Of a stretch of 64,000 nt of DNA, positions 36,140 through 44,449 are shown one piece after another (the stretch's first letter is position 1; every line of letters starts with the position of its first letter). Source of the DNA: Hyphomicrobiales bacterium (GTDB lineage: Bacteria > Pseudomonadota > Alphaproteobacteria > Rhizobiales > Rhizobiaceae); NCBI GenBank assembly GCA_900469615.1, contig UBYA01000014.1:287074-351073 (forward strand), read 5' to 3'. The translations under genes and the position numbers were made by a program. The notes under the pieces are model-generated. The model saw nothing but the letters and a program-made list of their open reading frames with translations. It was not told the DNA's origin and ran no database searches.

Positions 36140-37261
36140 ATGACAGCCACTTTATTTTCGCCGCTCGCCGTCGGCCCTCTTCAGCTCGCGCATCGAATCG
36201 TCATGGCACCGCTGACCCGCATGCGGGCGAACCAGCCGGGCAATGTCCCTTCCCCGCTGAATGCCGAATATTATGCCCAGCGTGCAAGCGAGGGCGGCCT
36301 GATCATTTCCGAAGGATCGCAGATTTCCCGCTCCGGCCAGGGCATGCCGGCAACGCCGGGCATCCACACCGACGAACAGATCGCCGGCTGGAAAGCGGTG
36401 ACGGATGCCGTTCACGGCAAGGGCGGCAGGATTTTCCTGCAGCTCTGGCATGTCGGCCGCATTTCCCATTCGTCTCACCAGCCGGGCGGTGCCCCGCCGA
36501 TTGCCCCTTCGGCGATTGCCGCCAAGGGACAAGCCTTCACCGCTTCGTTCGAGCGCGTGCCTTTCGAGACGCCGCAGGCGATCGATATCGACCTGATGCC
36601 GCTGCTGCTCGACGTCTATGCGCAGGCAGCGGCCAATGCCAGGCAGGCCGGCTTTGACGGCGTCGAGATTCACGGTGCCAATGGCTACCTGATCGAGCAA
36701 TTCCTGCAGACGCGTACCAACCAGCGCACCGACCAGTATGGCGGCTCGATCGAGAACCGCACGCGGCTGCTGCTCGAGGTCGTGGAGGCGGTTTCCGATG
36801 TCTGGGGTTCGGATCGCGTCGGCGTCCGCCTCTCGCCCTTCGGCGTTGCCAACGACAGCGGCGAGGACGACCCGTTGCGCCTCTACGGCCATGTCATTCG
36901 CGAGCTGGACCGGCTCAATCTCGCCTATCTGCATCTGATCGAGCCGCGCGCCAGCGGCGCCGGCCAGGCCGAGGTCGACCACAAGAACGTGCCGTCGGCC
37001 GCCGAGCTGTTCCGGCCCGCCTGGTCGGGCACGCTGATCGCCGCGGGCAACTTTCAGCCGGACACCGCCGAAGCGGCCCTCGCCGCCGGTCATGCCGATG
37101 CCATCGCCTTCGGGCGGCTGTTCATCGCCAATCCCGACCTGCCGGAGCGTATCCGCCGCGGGGCGCCTCTCAACCCCTATCATCGCCCCACATTCTATGG
37201 CGGCGGCGTCGAGGGTTACACCGATTATCCAACGCTGGATGCCAGGGAGGCCGCCGAATGA
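36140..37261 (+). CDS. Old Yellow Enzyme family flavin reductase (NemA-like)
   Basis: The 373-residue FMN protein is a TIM barrel that reduces activated alkenes, nitro compounds or N-ethylmaleimide with NAD(P)H. The motifs include MAPLTRMRAN near residue 22, FLQLWHVGR (99-107) and the substrate-binding HGANGYLIEQFL with His178, Asn181 and Tyr183, as in the NemA class. Length is normal. It overlaps the SDR gene by 4 bp (ATGA), so they form an operon. No NemR-type regulator lies next to it. Confidence 0.94.
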   Translation: MTATLFSPLAVGPLQLAHRIVMAPLTRMRANQPGNVPSPLNAEYYAQRASEGGLIISEGSQISRSGQGMPATPGIHTDEQIAGWKAVTDAVHGKGGRIFLQLWHVGRISHSSHQPGGAPPIAPSAIAAKGQAFTASFERVPFETPQAIDIDLMPLLLDVYAQAAANARQAGFDGVEIHGANGYLIEQFLQTRTNQRTDQYGGSIENRTRLLLEVVEAVSDVWGSDRVGVRLSPFGVANDSGEDDPLRLYGHVIRELDRLNLAYLHLIEPRASGAGQAEVDHKNVPSAAELFRPAWSGTLIAAGNFQPDTAEAALAAGHADAIAFGRLFIANPDLPERIRRGAPLNPYHRPTFYGGGVEGYTDYPTLDAREAAE

Positions 37262-37986
37262 GCACGCCGAGCGCCATCATCGTCGGAGTGGGAGCGGAAC
37301 GGGGCCTGGGTGCGGCACTCTGTCGGCTTCTCGCGGACAAGGGCTATCATGTCGTCATTGCCGGCCGAACACCGGCGAAAATCGAGCAGGTGGCGGCTGC
37401 CATCGACGCATCCGGCGGCAGCGCCGAAGCCATCGAAACGGACGCGACGGATGAGGCGGCAGTCATCCGGCTCTTCGAACACGCCTTTGCGACGCGAACC
37501 GACATTGCTCCGCCCGATTTCATCGTCTTCAACGCCGGCATCAACCGCCCTATCGGCTTTCGCGACGTGACAGCCGCACAATTCGAGGAATTCTGGCGCA
37601 TCTGCTGCTTCGGCGGCTTCCTTGTCGGCCGCGAGGCGGCGCGTCACCTGGCGCCGCTCGGCCGCGGCACCGTGATCTTCACGGGCGCTTCCGCCAGCCT
37701 GCGCGGCAAGGCGGGCTTCGCGCAATTCGCCGCAGCCAAAGCCGGCCTTCGCATGATCAGCCAGAGCATGGCGCGGGAATTCGGCCCCCTGGGCCTGCAT
37801 GTCGCCCACACCATCATCGACGGCGGCATCGATGGAGAACGATTGCGCTCGCGCCGGCCGGATGTCGATGCCGATGGTCTCCTGAATATAGATGCCATCG
37901 CCGAGAGCTATTGGCATATCCACCGCCAGCATCCTTCCGCCTGGACTCAGGAGCTCGATCTGCGCCCTTACAAGGAAAATTTCTAG
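37258..37986 (+). CDS. SDR family oxidoreductase lacking the usual catalytic tyrosine
   Basis: The 242-residue protein has an SDR fold: an N-terminal GVGAERGLGAAL (residues 10-21) nucleotide motif, FNAGIN (residues 91-96) in place of NNAG, and a helix with FAAAK at 157-161 where YxxxK is expected, so the catalytic Tyr is Phe while Lys161 is kept. The frame is intact over its whole length. Either a different general acid is used or it is not a classical dehydrogenase. Its start overlaps the Old Yellow Enzyme stop by 4 bp, so they probably act in one pathway or on related substrates. Confidence 0.88.
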   Translation: MSTPSAIIVGVGAERGLGAALCRLLADKGYHVVIAGRTPAKIEQVAAAIDASGGSAEAIETDATDEAAVIRLFEHAFATRTDIAPPDFIVFNAGINRPIGFRDVTAAQFEEFWRICCFGGFLVGREAARHLAPLGRGTVIFTGASASLRGKAGFAQFAAAKAGLRMISQSMAREFGPLGLHVAHTIIDGGIDGERLRSRRPDVDADGLLNIDAIAESYWHIHRQHPSAWTQELDLRPYKENF

Positions 37987-38004
37987 GGAAGTCACGGCGT
38001 TCCT

Positions 38005-38292
38005 CTAGCAATTCCGCGACAACGCCTTGGCAATCGCCAGGAACCTCGGATCTTCGCAGGAAGCACGACGCCGACCTTCGGCCTCGCCTCCCATATCCTC
38101 CGTCTCGCTCGGGATCGTGAAGGACCATGCGGACGGGTGTTTCCGATGCCGGAAAAGACTGGCCAGCCGACCGACGAAGCCCCGGCTGGGAGAGTCTTCC
38201 CGCTTGGATGACGGCGGATCGACGGCGTTCGGATTGGCCGGATCGCCAAAGCGATCGTGATAAAGATCCCTGAAGAGGTAGCTGATTGTCAT
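38005..38292 (-). CDS. Small hypothetical protein divergent from the LacI gene
   Basis: The 95-residue product starts MTISYLFRDLYHDRFGDPANPNAVD and continues with a basic, Pro/Ser-rich region and a KHPSAWSFTIPSETEDMGG stretch. I recognise no family. GGAGG lies eight bases before the ATG at 38290-38292, and the start faces the triple LacI-type operator region, which favours a real, regulated gene. It has no membrane segment or signal peptide. The alternative is a chance frame between the SDR and LacI genes. Confidence 0.55.
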   Translation of the reverse strand: MTISYLFRDLYHDRFGDPANPNAVDPPSSKREDSPSRGFVGRLASLFRHRKHPSAWSFTIPSETEDMGGEAEGRRRASCEDPRFLAIAKALSRNC

Positions 38293-38309
38293 CGTTCGAT
38301 CCTCCAGAT

Positions 38310-38323
38310 TTGAATCGATTCAA
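38310..38323. promoter_or_regulatory. LacI-type operator 1
   Basis: TTGAATCGATTCAA is a perfect 14-bp palindrome with the central CG typical of LacI family operators. It lies 18 bp upstream of the divergent small gene. Confidence 0.7.
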
Positions 38324-38343
38324 TTTATTCATGCATTGCTTTC

Positions 38344-38357
38344 TTGAATCGGTTCAA
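38344..38357. promoter_or_regulatory. LacI-type operator 2
   Basis: TTGAATCGGTTCAA matches operator 1 with one change and lies 34 bp from it, centre to centre. Confidence 0.7.
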
Positions 38358-38390
38358 TACTACGCTCGGCAACTCCGCTGTCAAGCAGAA

Positions 38391-38404
38391 TTGAACCGAT
38401 ACAA
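38391..38404. promoter_or_regulatory. LacI-type operator 3
   Basis: TTGAACCGATACAA is a third, less symmetric copy, 47 bp from operator 2 and 43 bp upstream of the lacI-type start codon. The set suggests autoregulation with DNA looping. Confidence 0.65.
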
Positions 38405-38446
38405 TTTCGTTGCTACTATCTATCGGAAACGCAATGGAGAATTGAA

Positions 38447-39505
38447 TTGGCCAAGGGTACGATCAGGCTTGCGGACGTCGCCAAGGCGGCGGGCGTATCG
38501 CAGGGAACCGCCTCCAATGTTTTCAGCCGGCCGGACGTGGTGCGCGAGGAAGTGCGCGAGCATGTGCTGGAGACGGCCAGGCGGCTTGGATATGCCGGGC
38601 CGAGCCTGAAGGGGCGGCTGCTGCGGGCGGGAAAGGTCAATGCCATCGGCGTCGCCGCGGTGGAGCCGCTTGCCTATTTCTTCGACGATCCCTGGGCGAG
38701 AGCGCTGCTGGCCGCCGTTTCCCAGGTCTGCGATGCCAGCGGCACCGGCCTTGCACTCGTTTCGGCCAAGGACCGGCACAAGCTCGATTGGAACATCAAG
38801 AGCGCATTGGTGGATGGCTTCATCCTGCTCTGCGTCGAAGGCGGCGAGAAGCTGGTTCAGCTGACGCGCGAGCGGCAACTGCCCTTCGTCGCACTGGCCT
38901 TGAACGACGAGGATTCGTCGATCCCTTCGATCAGCGTCGACAATCTCGGCGGCGCTGCCGTTGCGGCTCGGCATCTGGCCGAATTGGGCCACAGGCGATT
39001 CGGCGTGCTCGCGACGGAATTTTCGGACGATCACGTCGGACCGGCCGGCATCGCCGAGATCGAGCGGGCGATCTATTCCACCTCACGCAACCGCGCGCTC
39101 GGCTACTGGCAGGCGCTCGACGCCTTCGGCATAAGGCGCGAGACATTGCCGATCTACGAAACCATCAACGACAAGCCGAGCGTCGAAGCCGGGCTCGAAT
39201 ATCTGTTTTCAGCGCCCGAACCGCCAACGGCGATCCTCGCCATGTCCGACAATATTGCGTTGCTGACGATAAACTGGCTGCGTGCTCGCGGCCTTTCGGT
39301 TCCGCGGGATGTTTCCGTCATCGGCTTCGACGGCGTGCCGGAAGGCGGCATGGTGGAACCGGGCCTGACAACGATGGCGCAGCCTTTTGCCGAGATCGCG
39401 CAACGTGCCGTGCAGGCCGTTCTTCACGATTCCATGCCGACCGAGGGCGAGATGATCGGCGTCAGCCTCATCGTGCGCGGCAGCACCGCGGCGCCGAAGC
39501 AATAA
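38447..39505 (+). CDS. LacI family transcriptional repressor
   Basis: The 352-residue protein has the LacI HTH at its N-terminus (TIRLADVAKAAGVSQGTASNVFSRPDVVREEVREHVLETARRLGY, residues 4-48), including the hinge region, and a periplasmic-binding-protein-like core (ILAMSDNIALLTINWLRARGLSVPRDVSVIGFDGVPEGG). The ligand is probably a sugar but none is indicated; no sugar transporter lies beside it. The start is a TTG at 38447 with GGAG seven bases upstream; no ATG in frame fits the family start. It is divergent from the small gene at 38005-38292. Confidence 0.93.
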   Translation: MAKGTIRLADVAKAAGVSQGTASNVFSRPDVVREEVREHVLETARRLGYAGPSLKGRLLRAGKVNAIGVAAVEPLAYFFDDPWARALLAAVSQVCDASGTGLALVSAKDRHKLDWNIKSALVDGFILLCVEGGEKLVQLTRERQLPFVALALNDEDSSIPSISVDNLGGAAVAARHLAELGHRRFGVLATEFSDDHVGPAGIAEIERAIYSTSRNRALGYWQALDAFGIRRETLPIYETINDKPSVEAGLEYLFSAPEPPTAILAMSDNIALLTINWLRARGLSVPRDVSVIGFDGVPEGGMVEPGLTTMAQPFAEIAQRAVQAVLHDSMPTEGEMIGVSLIVRGSTAAPKQ

Positions 39506-39632
39506 TCCCGCTCCGGACCGTGCCGAAATCCGCCGGCAGCACACGATACACTTGCCAGAGAGGTTCCGCGTTTCACGGTGCTTCCGGGGCTTTTACGTTC
39601 TTCCGGGCGGAAAACCGCTGCGCACTTTTGTT

Positions 39633-41795
39633 CTAGCCGGCTTGCTGCCCGCCATCCAGAGCGGCCGTGCGCATCTCCATGAGCTGCCGGGCAGCAGCGG
39701 CGGCGGCATCCTTGTCGCTTGCCACCTGAACGGTCGGGAAGGCGAACTGGATGCCGTTTTCGTCGAACGCCTGCTTGATCAGCGCCAGTGCGTTGCGGCG
39801 GATGACGGAGAGTTCGTTGGGCTTGGCGGTGATCGCCAGCCTGATTTCGATCGCGAAATCGCCGAACTGCTCGACGCCCTTCATCTTCAGCGTCTGAATG
39901 ATGTTCGGCGCCAGATCGGCATCTTCGAGCAGGCGCTGACCGATGTCCCTGATGATCTTCTTCAGCTTCACGAGGTCGGTATCGTATGTGACCTTGACGA
40001 TGATCTTGTCGATGGCCCAGTCGCGATTCATGTTGTTGACCGCGCCGAGCGAGCCGAAGGGGATGGTCGCCAGCGGGCCGCGCTGATGGCGCAGCTTCAC
40101 CGAACGCAGGCTGAAGGATTCCACGACACCCTTGTAGTGGCCGCTTTCGATATATTCGCCGACACGGAAGGCATCGTCCCAAAGGTAGAAGATGCCGCTG
40201 ATCACATCCTTGACGATAGTCTGCGCGCCGAAGCCGACGGCAACGCCGACAACGCCCGCGCCGGCGATCAACGGCCCGATCTGCACGCCGAGGCCCGACA
40301 GCACCATCATGATCGCGATGATGCCGATGACGACGGCCAGAATGTTGCGGAAGATCGGCAACAGCGTCTGCAGCCGGGCGCGGCTCGCCCGCATCTCCTC
40401 GGTATCGCCGACTGCCGGCAGGACTTGCATCAGCTTGCCGTCGATATAGGTTTTCGCCAGCTGCCAGACGAGATCGGCGACCAGCAGGATGACGATGCCG
40501 CCCAGAATGCCGCGCGCCACCCGGCCGACGACCGATTCGCTGCCGCTCATCATCGCATGGGCCTCGACACCCAGCATCCGGCCCAGCCAGAGAGCGGCGA
40601 ATGTAATGATGAGCGCTCTTACGCCGCGATCGAGAAGAACGGTCGCCAGCTTTCCGGCGCCGAAAATGCCGTCGGCCGCATCGTGCAGCGCCTCGATCGC
40701 CTGGGTCGACACGGAGAGAACGCGCGGCAGCAATATTGCGTAGATGCCGAGCCAGAGAAGGCCGTCGAAACCGGCCACCCAAAGGCACCAGAGAGCCGCA
40801 AAGAAAATCGTCAGCAGCCAGGAGAGCGTCTTTGCTCCGCGTTTTTCCGGCGCAAGCGGCCTCGCCCATACGGCGGAGACGGCGATGAGGAAGAGGCCCA
40901 CGCCGAGCGCGTAGCCGACGAGATCGCGTGCGCCCGCCGAAAAACCAAGCGAAATCACGGCCTGAATGACAGCCCAGCCGCAGGCGAAATAGACCGCGAA
41001 CAGGGTGCATCGCCGATACCAGTAGGCTGCCACGCGCCGCCGCTCGGCGATGCGGGCTGTTCCACCATCCTCATCCAGAATATCGTTGGCGCGGCGCATC
41101 GCGATCAGCTCCATCATCAGCTTGCCGATGGAAAACGCCAACCGGATGGAAACCAGGGCGATGACGCAGGCGATCGCAAAGCTTTCGATGGCGGGCGGCC
41201 AATCGAAAGCAAGAAGCGGAACGAGTGTCACCAGACCATGGATGACGGCCGGCACGACGCCGCCCAGGAACTGAAACCGCGCCGCCTGCAACTCCGTCTC
41301 GGTGCCGGCGGCCTTTTCGGCGCGCTGCGTGTGCCTGGCATTGATGAAACGCGCAACCGTCAGCTCGGCCACAAGCCCGAGGAAGAAGAGGATCACGATC
41401 TGGATGACGATGCGCAGCAGGCCAACGGCCCTGCCCTCGCCCTCCAGTTTTTCCGACGCCGCCATGACCTCATGCGGGAGCGTCATCGCCGCGCCGGACA
41501 CCACTTCGAGATGATGCCGCGTGTGTCCCAGCAGGCCGGACAGAACCGACATCTGATCGCCGTTGGCCGTGACCGGCTCGCCGGCGGCGGCCGGTTGATT
41601 GTTGAGCTGCGCGCCGAGCCATTGCCTGACGTCAGGCTCGTTCATCAGCTGGATCAGCTGGCGAACCTTGTCGGGCGGCGGAGCCGCGGGTTGCGGCGCC
41701 GCAGCCTGTGCGAACGTCGTGGCGGGCGCGACCAATGCGAACAAACAGAAAAGCAGCGTCCCGATCGACAGCCTGCGACCCTCGGCATCCCTCAT
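39633..41795 (-). CDS. MscS family mechanosensitive channel, large form
   Basis: The 720-residue protein has a signal peptide (LSIGTLLFCLFALVAPATTFAQAAA), a periplasmic stretch, many membrane segments between about residues 120 and 480, and a C-terminal MscS core with the pore helix GPLIAGAGVVGVAVGFGAQTIVKDVISGIFYLWDDAFRVGEYI and the beta domain VVESFSLRSVKLRHQRGPLATIPFGSLGAVNNMNRDW. It probably opens on membrane tension during osmotic downshift. I chose the Met at 41795 because the signal peptide follows directly; an extra 22 residues are possible. Length is in the range of the MscM-like group. Confidence 0.9.
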   Translation of the reverse strand: MRDAEGRRLSIGTLLFCLFALVAPATTFAQAAAPQPAAPPPDKVRQLIQLMNEPDVRQWLGAQLNNQPAAAGEPVTANGDQMSVLSGLLGHTRHHLEVVSGAAMTLPHEVMAASEKLEGEGRAVGLLRIVIQIVILFFLGLVAELTVARFINARHTQRAEKAAGTETELQAARFQFLGGVVPAVIHGLVTLVPLLAFDWPPAIESFAIACVIALVSIRLAFSIGKLMMELIAMRRANDILDEDGGTARIAERRRVAAYWYRRCTLFAVYFACGWAVIQAVISLGFSAGARDLVGYALGVGLFLIAVSAVWARPLAPEKRGAKTLSWLLTIFFAALWCLWVAGFDGLLWLGIYAILLPRVLSVSTQAIEALHDAADGIFGAGKLATVLLDRGVRALIITFAALWLGRMLGVEAHAMMSGSESVVGRVARGILGGIVILLVADLVWQLAKTYIDGKLMQVLPAVGDTEEMRASRARLQTLLPIFRNILAVVIGIIAIMMVLSGLGVQIGPLIAGAGVVGVAVGFGAQTIVKDVISGIFYLWDDAFRVGEYIESGHYKGVVESFSLRSVKLRHQRGPLATIPFGSLGAVNNMNRDWAIDKIIVKVTYDTDLVKLKKIIRDIGQRLLEDADLAPNIIQTLKMKGVEQFGDFAIEIRLAITAKPNELSVIRRNALALIKQAFDENGIQFAFPTVQVASDKDAAAAAARQLMEMRTAALDGGQQAG

Positions 41796-41964
41796 ATGCT
41801 GCACGCCCTTCCCGCCATCGGACCATCCTGCCCGCCCTTGCAGACTATACGCGTTTTTCACGCGGGCAAGCAGGCACTTAAGGCGCCTCCTCTACATCAC
41901 GCCGGCATTGCCCGACAGCAGCAGCCGCGCTAGGTTCCGCAGCGATAAAGTTCAGTACCCGGGG

Positions 41965-42933
41965 ATGCGCGTGTTCAACTTCCTGAAAAGGCTCTTCGGC
42001 AAGGACAAGAAGGCGGATACGTCTCGCGGGCAGACATCGCCGATGCCCGCGCCTGGCACCATCGCAGCCAAGACGCTTGACCTCAACATCCCCGACGAAG
42101 CCTTGCAGGACGAAGCGAGCTTCGCGGCCTATCTGCAGGAGCGCCTGCCATTCTTCGGCGACCTGATCCGCGCCGATTACGACCCGGCGGCCGGCAGCCT
42201 GACGCTGCACGGACGCAACGGCGATACGATGACGAAATTTCTCGGCAATGCTCTGCTGTCGCTGCGCGAAAAGCGAGGACCGGCGCGCGCGCAGGCCCTT
42301 CTCAACTATCTCAACATGACCGAAGCCATGGCTGACGACGGCGAACTCGCCAGGGTTCTGCCGGTGCTGAAGGCGCGCGATTTCGTCGATGTGGCCCGAC
42401 AGCAGATGATGCAGGCCGTGAAAGACGAGCCGAGCCCGCCGCAATTCGTCTATCTCGACGAAGCCGAAAACCTGATCAGGCTCTTCGTCGTCAACGGCGA
42501 GACCACCGTCAACTACGTCATGTCGACGGCGCTGGAGGATTGGGGCATAGATGTCAGGGAACTGGCGGAGACGGCGCAGGCCAACCTGCAAAAATTTCTC
42601 GCCAAAACCGGCGTCCAGGTCGCCAAGCGCAGCCGGTTTCAATATGTCGAGGTGGACGGTCAGTTCGAATCCAGCGTCGCCTTCGTGCCGAACTTCTGGG
42701 CTCAGGTGCAGGACCAATCCGGCGGCGCGGCGCCGATCGCGGCCTTCCTGTCCCGCGACAAGGTATTCTTCACGCATGAGAACGACATCGAGGGCCTGCA
42801 GCTTCTGGAGCTGATCAGCGCCGATCTCAGCGACGTGCCCTATGTCATATCGCCGGATCAATACCGCTGGGAAAACGGCCGCTGGACGTTGTTCCGGCGG
42901 GTCGCCCGGATGGAAGCAGCCGTCCGGCATTAA
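41965..42933 (+). CDS. DUF1444-type protein of unknown function
   Basis: The 322-residue protein begins MRVFNFLKRLFGKDKKADTS, a basic amphipathic segment, then a domain whose order resembles YtpQ/DUF1444: an N-terminal part with LPFFGDLIRADYD, a middle part FVYLDEAENLIRLFVVNGETTVNYVMSTALEDWGIDVRELAETAQANL and a C-terminal part with AAFLSRDKVFFTHENDIEGLQLLELISADLSDVPYVISPDQYRWENGRW. No catalytic motif or membrane segment is clear. The start at 41965 is not supported by a strong ribosome site. It is convergent with pncB. The family call is by memory of pattern and is moderate. Confidence 0.7.
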   Translation: MRVFNFLKRLFGKDKKADTSRGQTSPMPAPGTIAAKTLDLNIPDEALQDEASFAAYLQERLPFFGDLIRADYDPAAGSLTLHGRNGDTMTKFLGNALLSLREKRGPARAQALLNYLNMTEAMADDGELARVLPVLKARDFVDVARQQMMQAVKDEPSPPQFVYLDEAENLIRLFVVNGETTVNYVMSTALEDWGIDVRELAETAQANLQKFLAKTGVQVAKRSRFQYVEVDGQFESSVAFVPNFWAQVQDQSGGAAPIAAFLSRDKVFFTHENDIEGLQLLELISADLSDVPYVISPDQYRWENGRWTLFRRVARMEAAVRH

Positions 42934-42965
42934 AGCCGAATCCGGTCATCTTCCCGGAACGGCGC

Positions 42966-44270
42966 CTAAACAAAAACTTCCTGATCGACGCGATCTTCCG
43001 CGCCGAAGAATTTGAGATAGCGCTCGACTTCCGCCGGCTCGCCCGTCGCCTTCTGCGGATTGTCCGAAAGCTTGACGGCCGGGCGGCCATTGGCCTCGAT
43101 CACCTTGCAGACGATCGAGATCGGATTGAGGCCCTTGAGTTCGGTCGGCGCGCAACCTGCGAAGTCGTTGGTCAGATTGGTGCCCCAGCCGAAGCTCATG
43201 CGCACACGGCCGTCGAAATGCCTGTAGGTGTCGATAATGGCATCGACGTCGAGGCCGTCGGAAAAGATCAGCAGCTTCTGGCGCGGGTCGCGGCCCATCT
43301 TCTTCCACCAGTCGATGATCTTCTCGCCGCCTTCGATGGGCGGGGCGCTGTCAGGGCGGAAGCCGGTCCAGTCGGCCACCCATTCCGGCGCGTTGCGCAG
43401 GAATGAGGCGGTGCCGAAGGCATCGGGCAATACCACAAGCAGATTGCCGCCATAGAGGCGATTCCAGTCGCGCAGAACCTTGTAGGGCGCCTTGCCGAGC
43501 TCTTCGTCGTTCCGCGCCAGGGCTGCGGCGACCATCGGCAGCTCATGCGCGTTGGTGCCGACGGCTTCGAGATCTGAATCCATGGCGAGCAGCACGTTGC
43601 TGGTACCGGTGAAGGCGTGCGGCACGCCTTCCTTCAGCGCCTCGACGCACCAGCGCTGCCAGAGGAAGCTGTGACGGCGGCGGGTGCCGAAATCGGAGAT
43701 GCGCAGGCCCGGCAGCTCCCGCAGCCGCTCCACCTTTTCCCACATCTTCGCCTTGGCGCGGGCATAGAGCACATCGAGCGTGAAGGGACCGAGCGCCTTC
43801 AGCGCCGTGCGCGAGCGCAGTTCGTTGATGATGGCGAGCGCGGGAATCTCCCACATCGTCGTCTCCTTCCACGAGCCGTGGAAGTCGAGAATATACTGGC
43901 CGTCGCGCTTCGAAAGCTCATATTCCGGTAGCTGGAAATTCGACAGCCAGGCGAGGAATTCCGGCTCGAATATCTGGGCGCGGCCGTAAAAGCTGTTACC
44001 CGCCAGCCAGATCATCTCCTTCTTGGAGAGCCGGAGCGTGCGGGCATGATCGAGCTGGTCACGCAACTCCTTCTCGTCGATCACTTCGGCAAGGCGAACG
44101 CTCTTGGTGCGATTGATGAGCGAGAAGGTGGCATCGACGTCGGGATAGAGCTTCCAGATCATCTGAAGCATCAGAAGCTTGTAGAAATCCGTGTCGATCA
44201 GGCTGCGGACAATCGGATCGAGCTTCCAGGTATGGTTATAGACGCGGGTGGCGATATCCGTCTTGGTCAT
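42966..44270 (-). CDS. pncB: Nicotinate phosphoribosyltransferase
   Basis: The 434-residue enzyme makes nicotinate mononucleotide from nicotinate and PRPP in NAD salvage. Recognisable motifs include SLIDTDFYKLLMLQMIWKLYPDVDATF at the N-terminus, RISDFGTRRRHSFLWQ with the conserved FGTRR, HAFTGTSNVLLAM, and the DGLDVDAIIDTYRHFDGRVRMSFGWGTNLTNDF region. It is slightly longer than the E. coli enzyme. It is transcribed alone, with 179 bp separating it from the hydroxyacid dehydrogenase gene upstream. Confidence 0.96.
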   Translation of the reverse strand: MTKTDIATRVYNHTWKLDPIVRSLIDTDFYKLLMLQMIWKLYPDVDATFSLINRTKSVRLAEVIDEKELRDQLDHARTLRLSKKEMIWLAGNSFYGRAQIFEPEFLAWLSNFQLPEYELSKRDGQYILDFHGSWKETTMWEIPALAIINELRSRTALKALGPFTLDVLYARAKAKMWEKVERLRELPGLRISDFGTRRRHSFLWQRWCVEALKEGVPHAFTGTSNVLLAMDSDLEAVGTNAHELPMVAAALARNDEELGKAPYKVLRDWNRLYGGNLLVVLPDAFGTASFLRNAPEWVADWTGFRPDSAPPIEGGEKIIDWWKKMGRDPRQKLLIFSDGLDVDAIIDTYRHFDGRVRMSFGWGTNLTNDFAGCAPTELKGLNPISIVCKVIEANGRPAVKLSDNPQKATGEPAEVERYLKFFGAEDRVDQEVFV

Positions 44271-44449
44271 GTCGTTCCTGCCCCGTCTCCTGCCCCTGCC
44301 GACGTCATGCTTCTCGCCAGCGGGCGTGCCGGCATGCGTGTATGGTGCCCTGTTATCAAAAAATGTTGACCGAAAGTCCAGTCACTGAAAGAAAATTGAT
44401 ACCAGAGTCGATGGGTCACGTATCGCCGGCAACAGCCGACGATACACAC

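Noticed and set aside
38005..39505. Possible foreign island around the LacI gene
   Set aside because: Composition matches its neighbours and there are no mobile element genes or flanking repeats.
39552..41933. 793-codon forward open frame opposite the MscS-type channel
   Set aside because: Antisense to a clear membrane channel gene; the His/Arg/Asp/Gln-rich translation shows no domain.
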